Below are positions 24,001-33,000 of a stretch of 64,000 nucleotides of DNA, one piece after another. The notes beneath the pieces are model-generated. The model saw only the letters and a program-made list of their open reading frames with translations, was not told the DNA's origin and searched no databases. Made by a program: the position numbers and the translations under genes. Location: NCBI GenBank assembly GCA_964007475.1, contig OZ023275.1, positions 15,231,829 to 15,295,828 of the forward strand, written 5' to 3'. Source of the stretch: Hybos culiciformis. Lineage: Eukaryota; Arthropoda; Insecta; Diptera; Hybotidae. Position 1 is the stretch's first letter. Each line of letters begins with the position of its first letter.

Positions 24001-27000
24001 AAATCTGAAAAAATTCTTGACACCAAAATCAGTCCTACAACAATTAATTCTGATAACATAAAAAAAAATTCAAATTATTTACAAACAACTAATAAAATGT
24101 TTGAAGATGTAAGTAATATTAATAATCGTAAAACAAAAAATATAAATTTTTCCATTTTGAATTCATCATCTTCTTCTTACAATTCTAATAATAATTTTAT
24201 GAATGAATCAGTTCCGGTTTCTTCATTTTTGAAAAATGATCACATACGATCGTCGTCATTAAAATTGAGACGACGCCGGGTAAATTTTGATTTGGAACCT
24301 GATATTAAAAATTATGATATTTTGTGTAAAGAAAAGGATGAGTTAGGTTTAGTTTTGAGTTCTAACAAAATTTGTGAATCAAAGATAAATAATGATGAAG
24401 CCATTTCGAGTAAAAATCATTCGCAAATGATGTTATCTCGAAACAGTTTGATTCTTCAATCTTGTCATAATGATATAAATGCAAAATCTAATGTGTCGAT
24501 TCATAATAAAAGTTCAGAAATTAAGACTAAGGAATTGTGTTCAAATAATAATATCTTAGAATTTCAACATATGTCAGATGAAGCCAAGAGATATAATTAC
24601 ATGTATAATGAGGAAAATTCGAATTTAGGAAAAAAAGACAAATTGAAAAATTATAATTTGAACAAAGATATAAATTATAATTTTGCTAAAAGAAACAACA
24701 AAAACATTGTATTTAATGGCACATTTCCAATCGATTTTCCAATTAGATCACGATTTGATTCGGATAATCAATATGACTTAAAGTCACACAGAATCCGCAG
24801 AAAATTCAATAATTATGATGATTTAAACAATGAAGAATATTACTACGAAGAGGAAGATGATGAAAGAGATGAAAAGGATGAAAATGAAGATGAAGAGAAA
24901 AGTTTCGATGAAAATAATCGTAAAACTTGGTCAATTGAAGAAATAATTAGAGATCCAACAATTGGTTCAAAATATACAAAATTAAAAAATGATGTTAAAA
25001 ATAGTTTGAAAAAATTTGAAAAATTAATGGAAAAAAACCGAAATTTTGTTAGAACATATGATATTGATGCACCTATTAAGTGAAAAAATCTTACTTCTTA
25101 AACAAACTTACACAATATTATATTAAAAGAATTTACAGAATCATATTGTTTTTTATCATTTTTAAATTAAAATAGGCATGACGAATTATTTATCTTGAAC
25201 CTTTTGTTAATTAATAAATTTTTCTATAGTAAGTTTAATTTAGGATTGTCGCACAATTTTTAAATTGCTTATTTTTTTTTCTGAACAAATTATATTAATA
25301 AGAACATAAAAATAATTGGAAAAAATATTGTATTAAATTGTCAATCATTAAGATTTTTAATACTTTTTTTTTTGTTAGAACGAAACATAGTTTAAAAATT
25401 AATATGGAAATTAATATTAAATTTATTAAATTTAAAAAGCGAATCTCAGGTTAAGTTTTGTAGAGAAACATGATTTAAGCCCGGCTTTCATGATCCAAGT
25501 ACACTTTGTCCAAATCGGCTTGGACGCTCTTTTTGAACCTGTAAACAGGGTGTCAAAGTTAACTTGGATCAAAGTTGAGTAGGACACTGTTCAACTTACT
25601 TTGATCAAAGTAACTGTGACAAAATGTACTTGGATCGTGAAAACCGGGCGCAAAAGAAAAGCAATAATATAGATAAACCCCACGACGAAACAGGCGCGAA
25701 ATCTATAAGGAAATGATTTGTTTTATATTGTTTGAAGTACAAGCTTGAAGTTTATTCAAAATATAATGTATAATTGAAAAAATTCTTGACATTATACATA
25801 CAAAAAACATTATATTTGTTTGCTTAAAAATAATAATTTATTGAAAATAATTTCATTTAAAATTTAGAATTAGAAGAATTTCAAGAATGAAGTCAAAATG
25901 AAAAATATTTTTTAAATTAAGTTAAGTTTTTTTTTTTCAAGTTGTTTTATTTGTTGTTTTTATTTTATATTTAAAAAAAGTTTTTTTTTGCTTTGTTTAT
26001 GAAATTAATTTATTAAAAATTATTAAAAAATTCTAATTGTTCATGAATAAAAGAAATCTTTGAAAATTTTCTATTAGTTGTTAACAAGCACACTAACAAG
26101 ATAATAAAATAAGGCCAGAAATTCTAAATAAAAAATGTAATGTAAGCTTTTTGTTTGTAAAAAATATTTGTATTTTTTACTTTATAAGGGAATACTGTTT
26201 GGACAAAAAATAAAAACGTTTGACTAAAAAATTTCAGTTTCACTATTTAATGCATCTCTTTCCTCATTTAGTTTCTAAGCAAAATTTTTTTCTTTAACCA
26301 TAGTATCAAAACTGTTGACCAGAAATTTTTCTATTTGTTTTGACCTTATTTATGTGATAATATTTTTTTTAATATGAGCTTTTTTTTTTATTAATATTTT
26401 ATTTAATTTCCAATTTTAAAATTAAAATCTTTTTTATTTTGTTTTTCTTATTTTTATATGTGCGCTTATTATTTTATGGTTTTTTGCTTTCGATGATAAT
26501 GATAATAAAATAAATAAAAAAAAAATCTCTTGCAAATTAAAATTATGGAAGGCCCCAAAGCCAACTATATCATTGCCAAATTCTAAAAAACATTATGATG
26601 ATAATGCACCGAGGAAAGAACAATCGGCAGCACAAACTGCACCTGGTACTCAAAAGACTATAAATTCATCTGATAATAAAAATCAAAAAAGGTAAACAAA
26701 TATATTTTTTATTTTAATATAATTTTTTTTTGATTTTAGTTAAAAAAAAAAATTTTCGAAAACAAAAAATTATTAAATTTTCTGTATAATATACAGAAAC
26801 CGATTTTTTTTCTGTAAAAAATATAAAATATCAAAATATAAAAATAAAACAACTATTTTATTTGAATTCCTCTTCAGAACTAACTTTATTTTTATTCCAG
26901 ATTTAAATTTTAAGTACAGTTTTACATTTTTTAGTTTCGAAATAAGATCTTCTAGTTTTATCTATTTTTCTTTGTTTTAGTTCACACAGAACTTATTACA

Positions 27001-30000
27001 TTGAAAAAGATAAGAGAAAGCTTAATTGGCATTTTATTACTTCAAAATTAATTCAATTTGAATTAATTTTGTTTTTAAAGAATTTATTTTACAAAACTGT
27101 TTTAAACCAAATATGATTTTATAGGGTTGAAGCCTAATTATATAACTACTCCACCCCGAAAATTAGTTTGCGTCTCTGCAAACGGCTCAATTTTTCTTTT
27201 ATCTTCCTCATTTGTTTTTTGAATTATTTGTACATTTGCTGTATTTTTTCTATAAAATTTTACATAAAAAATTATTATTATAGTGACAATTACAAAGATA
27301 ATAAAAGTATAAGAACTGTAAACTAATCTTTGTTCGAATTTAACATAATTTATTATTTCTCTATTTTCAATGTGTTTTGTATGTAGTGTTTCTAGTGTGA
27401 GATTTTGAATTCGTTTAGTGTAATTAAAGTCTGTTAAATGTAGTATGCAGTGTATTTTGGAATATTAGTTCGTGTATTTGAATTTTACAATTTATAAACT
27501 TAAGTATGCTATTTCCTTTTATTACAATATTTTGATCCATACAATTTTGTTCGATTTCCGTTAACGGAAAATTTTTAATTATTAACAAATCGTCGAAAAC
27601 TTCTTCAACAGAAGGGTTTTTATTAATTCGAATATTACATGTATTGTTCTTATAAAAAATTTTCCTTATACAACTATTAGTATGGAATTTTAAATTCTTC
27701 TTTTTTACATCATTGGAATATTGATAGATACTGTTTTTATTTATAATAATTTTTTCGATTTTATAATCTAATTATTCAAATTTTTCGTTCGGAAATGGAA
27801 TTATCAAGCCGTTGTAAAAAGTTTCGGGTGAGAATTTTGGAATGCCTAATGCAAATATGACAATTTTGTCTTTAATTAAAACGTAATTTTTTATAAAAGC
27901 TAGATTCTTCGATGTTATGTTGTATTTAGTAATTTCTTCGTTTGTCAAAATGTCGTGTGCTAGTACGTCTAATTTACTTAAAAGTATAATGTCGGAAATT
28001 TTTTCAATCTGTTTATTTATAGTAGAAATGTCAGCGTAAATTTGGAAAGTAAATTCGATTCTTTGGCAGTAGTTAAAGCTTTTAGTGATTCGTTTGTAAT
28101 TTTGTTAAAAGTTTCTTCAATTTGTTTTTGTCCCGTGTTAACATGTTCTGTGATTTTATTGAGATTTTTGATAAGATTATTGTTAATGAAAACTTGTTTG
28201 TTAATTTGTTCTGTTATTTGTTTTGCGTTAATGTCCAGATTTTGTAAATGTTTGTAAATTTCGTCGGCGTCGTCATTGTCCATTGTACCGAAAGAGTATT
28301 TTAAAGCAGAACCGACCAGGTTAATGAAACCTCGTTTAAATCTTTTTTGTAAGTTTTGTGGTAATAATGTCTGAAGATTTTGTTTAGCGGTTCTTAATTC
28401 CCTTACTAGAAGTTTGTAATTATTAGAAAATCTATCATTTTGGATTGGGATGACTTCAATAGATTGCGCTCGTATGAGTGTAAATAGTAATGAAATTATT
28501 ATGTTAAAATACATTCTGCGAAAGAGAGAAAGAGGAAAGAAAATTAGTCCTGGTATTTAAATCTACGTTTAAGTTGTGTTTCGTGGTATTTTGTTCGTCT
28601 GTTATTACTGTTGTCTACTGTGTAATCTCCAAATTTTTGATATTTATGTAGTTTTTTGTATTTGGGTTTGTTTTTTATTACAATTCTATTTCTTACTACG
28701 TTATCGTTTATTTCATAATTAAAGTCCCGATTTTTATTTAAATTTTGTGTACGATCTAATTTTTCTTGATTGAATTTTGTAGCTAAATTTGTAATGTCAT
28801 TTTTATCAAAGTTTTTAATAATGAAATCAAAAGGGCGAATTTTGGTGGTTGAGTGAATAGTATTGTTATAAAAAAGTATGGCTTTGTGAATTCGTTCGTC
28901 AAGTTCCCCTATGTTGGTTTTTTCTGCCTCCATTATGCGTAAATGTTCATTCAAGGTGCCGTGCAGTCTTTCTACGTCTGAATTTCCCGTCTTTTTCCCG
29001 GCCGTAGTGACGTGTATTTCAATGTTATTGTCTTTTAGGTAAAGGTCTATTGCGTTATGTAGTATACATGTCTCGTTATCGTGTACCAATTTCCTCATTT
29101 TACCCAAAAACTGAATTCTTTCTTTTAAAGCTTTTAAAATTGAAACCCAAGTCCTGTCGTTTAATTTATGAATAGTAGCAAATTTTGAAAATTTATCAAT
29201 AGTAGTCAAATACATTACATTTCTGTAAGGAAACCAAATGTCAATGTGAACGATGTCGTTGATACAATTAGCATTTTCAGTTAATCTAAATGGGATTTTA
29301 TTTGGGTGGCGATCATGTTTAGCCAAAATACAAATTTCACAATTGTTTATCAATTTAGTAATAAAGTGTAATAAATCTGGGAAATAAAATTTTTCTTTTA
29401 ACTCATTGAATACTTCGGTTATACCTCTATGGTTGTTACGTAAGTGTTCATCTTTAATAATAGTTAATAATTTGTCTTCGTCAGTTACGTCCGTTAATTT
29501 TAGGTCAGATCTAACTAGTCTAAAGTTATGATGGTTAGGAAAATATTTAAAAAATAGATTTTCGAATTCGGTAAATAACTCTTTGTTTTCAGAATAAACG
29601 CACATCGTAACTTTTTCTATGAGTATTTTTTCCATAAAACCGAGCAAATCTGATGTTTCCTTAATAAGTATAAAATTTTGAATCTTCTTATGTATAATTT
29701 TAATGGTATTTTTGGATTTTTCGCCGAAATTTAAATAAATCTGATTTTTGTAAAAGTTGATGGGCTTGTGGGTTGATTTAATTCTGTCTTTTAAATTATT
29801 CTCAATCAAGGAAGTTGAAAGATTTTCGCTATTATAAAGTTCCTGATTAATAATTTCCGGGTTTTCGTCTGGTTTGGTATAGCGACTAAGTCCGTCTGCT
29901 ACTCGATTTTCTTTTCCTCTTACATAGTTGATATTAAAATCATATTCATTGAGCTTTATTTTCCATCTTTGTAATTTCATATTTGGTTCCTTAAGATTAT

Positions 30001-33000
30001 GAAGCCAAATAAGTGGTTTATGATCGGTACAAATTGTAAACTTTCTCCCGAACAAGTATACCCTAAAATATTTAACTGCCCAAACAATGGCGAGAAGCTC
30101 TTTTTCGATGACCGAATATCTTTTTTCATGATCGTTCAATGTGCGGGACGCGTAGCATACTGGGTGGCTATTTTGACTTAAAACAGCTCCAATAGCATAA
30201 TTCGACGCATCAGTCGTTAATAAAAAAGGTTTTTGAAAATCAGGGCTTTTGAGAACTGGCTCACTAATTAATAACAGCTTGAGTTTGTTGAAAGAAGCTA
30301 TGTACTCAGGATCACATACATTAATTTTGAGATCCTTTTTCAAGTATTTAATGATGGGATAAGCTACCCGTGCATAGTCTTTTATAAATTTTCTGTAATA
30401 GCCGGTTATACCAAGGAATTGTTGTATTTCCTTAATAGTCGTTGGTAGTTTTAAATTTTTAATACTTTCAAATTTTCTATAATCAGGTTTTATACCTTCG
30501 TCAGAAATAATGTGTCCTAAATAGTCAGTAGTCTCGTCAGCAAAACTGCATTTGTCGATTTGTATTTTTAAATTTGTTTCTCTTAATCTCTGTAAAATTT
30601 TTTTGAGTGATAGTAAATGTTCTTCAAAACTGGTCGAAAAAATTAAAATGTCGTCAAGATAAACTACACAAATTTTGTTAATGTAATCTTCGAGAATTCT
30701 ATTCATTAACCGTTGGAAAGTTGAAGGAGCATTTTTCAGCCCGAAAGGCATGCGTACGAATTCGTAGTGCCCGGTTGCAGTGGAAAAAGCCGTTTTTGCT
30801 CGATCTTCTGGAGCAACTTCCAGTTGGTGAAAACCTTTAGCTAAATCGATTTTCGAAAAATAAGTGCATTTACCGAGTTTGTCAAATATTTCGTCAATGT
30901 TGGGAAGTGGGAATCTATCATCTATAGTCTGTTCGTTGAGTTTTCGATAGTCAATCACTATTCTAAATTTTTGTTTTCCTGAATTGTCAGGTTTTTTAGG
31001 TACAACCCATATTGGGGCGTTATAAGGACTATCGCTAGGAACTATAATTTTTTGCTCAAGCATTTCTTTAATCTGTCTGTCTACTTCTTCTCTATGTATT
31101 TCGGGATATCGGTATAATTTGGAAAAAATGGGGGTATCAATTTTGGTCTTAATGTGGTGTTTAATTTCGTTGGTAAATGTCAACCTATTTCCTTCAGAAA
31201 AAAATAAATCTTGATAATTGCTTAAAACGGTTTTCAATTTCATTGTGTCACTTTCGTTTTGGTGTTTTGGAAAAATGTTTATAGGGATGGTTCCATTATA
31301 AGTTTCATTACTGAATATATTGGAAGAGTCAGAATTAGAGAATTTTTGATGGTAACATTCTTCATCTAAATTAAGGAAAAAAGGGAGAGTCGCATGTCGA
31401 GTGTGTAATAGTCTATTTTTATAGTCAATAACTGCTTCTAAGTCAACTAAAATATTGTTTCCTATTAATCCATCGAAGTTTGTATGAAATTTATATTCTA
31501 GGAAAGTTACGAAATGATCTTTGTTTTCATTAAATTCTTTAAACATTGGTATTTTATAGATAGCGGTAGTCTCAATGTTTCTATTTAAAACTTTCAAAGG
31601 TATGTTGTTAACATTAAGTCTCCATTTTGGGTTACAGAGGTTTGGGTTTATTATACTACTTTCTGCACCACTATCGATTATAAATTTCATATCTCCTTTT
31701 GGGGATTTTAGTACTATATATGGTAGTCGTTTGAGGCCTGGTCTTGAAAATTTGATTGGAAATTTGATTGAAAGTCGGAGATGGGTTCTTCGAAATTATT
31801 TTGTAGGCCTTCGTAAACATTTTGTTGTTCGAAAGTATTGGGTTGTTCAAAAGTATTGGGTTGTTCAAAAGTATTGGGTTGTTCAAAAGTATTGGGTTGT
31901 TCAAAAGTATTCAGTTGTTCGTCAAAAGTTTTAGAATTTTCGTTTACTGTAATGTCCATTGGTTCGACTCTGTCTCTCATATTCAGGTTCCTGTTATTGT
32001 TGTTGTTCGTATTTGTATTAAACCGATTAATATTATTAAGTTGTTGATTGGGAAAATATTGGTTTCCGTGGAAAAAAGGATAATTATTATTATTAGGTGT
32101 GTTGAATCGATTCTGTTGAAAATTATTACTATTGCTTGGTTGGTTCGAAATATTGTTACGATTATTACTGAAACTATGGTTAATGTTGGAATTATTTTGA
32201 ACGAGATTGTTTCTATTAAAATTTTGTTGATAATTAGAGTTAGAATGAAAACGTTGATTAAAATTATTGTTACTATTATTTTCGTTAGGTCTGTAATTAT
32301 TTCCGTTCATATTCCGATAATAAGTATTATTATGGCTAAAACCGTTTCTATTAGTATTGTATTGGTTGGTATTGTATTGGTTAGTATTTCCGTTAAAATT
32401 TAATTTATTCTCTGTATTCCGAGTTTCATTGATTTTTCGATTTGTGTTCATAAAATTTCTCGGGCTTGCGTTTTGTGTATTCTGACAGTACCCTAGGTCG
32501 TTGAGCAATTTGTAGGCGTCATTCAATGTTGCAGGATTTCTACATTCCACAATGTTCTTCGCCAATGGTGGCAAATTCGATGTAAAATGTTGTAACGCGA
32601 GTCTTCTGTTGGTTGCTAAATTGTCAGGAGTTGCGTTTTCCGACAAATAAAGAGAATTATTGAGTCTACATAATAATAAGTTAATGTCTGAATAGAAAGT
32701 TTCAATGTTTCCGTTACAGCGCATCATGCGTAATTCGTCAAGTAATTTTGTCATAGAAGTTTGTTCACCGTGATTTGTAACTAAAGCCGTCTTAATGTCA
32801 TTCCAAGTAAGGTCAGAACCTGCTTTTATAATGGTTTCCCTAGCGGGCCCTATTATTTTATCTAGGATGTATCCTTTAGCAACGTTTCTAGATGCTTCTG
32901 GGATTGCATTTATTAAGGCTTGTAAGGCTTCTATTCTTCCAATAAAAAGAGTTAGGCTATATTTATCACCAGAATACGGAGATATATAACTAATTTGTTT

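Noticed and set aside
26552..26562. Sec16 exon 9 start read from an ATG at 26545
   Set aside because: That frame closes soon; using the AAG acceptor at 26551 gives phase 0 continuity and the conserved TISLPN block.
31822..32403. 193-codon + strand frame over the retroelement gag
   Set aside because: Antisense shadow of the Asn-rich gag region; repetitive composition keeps it open.
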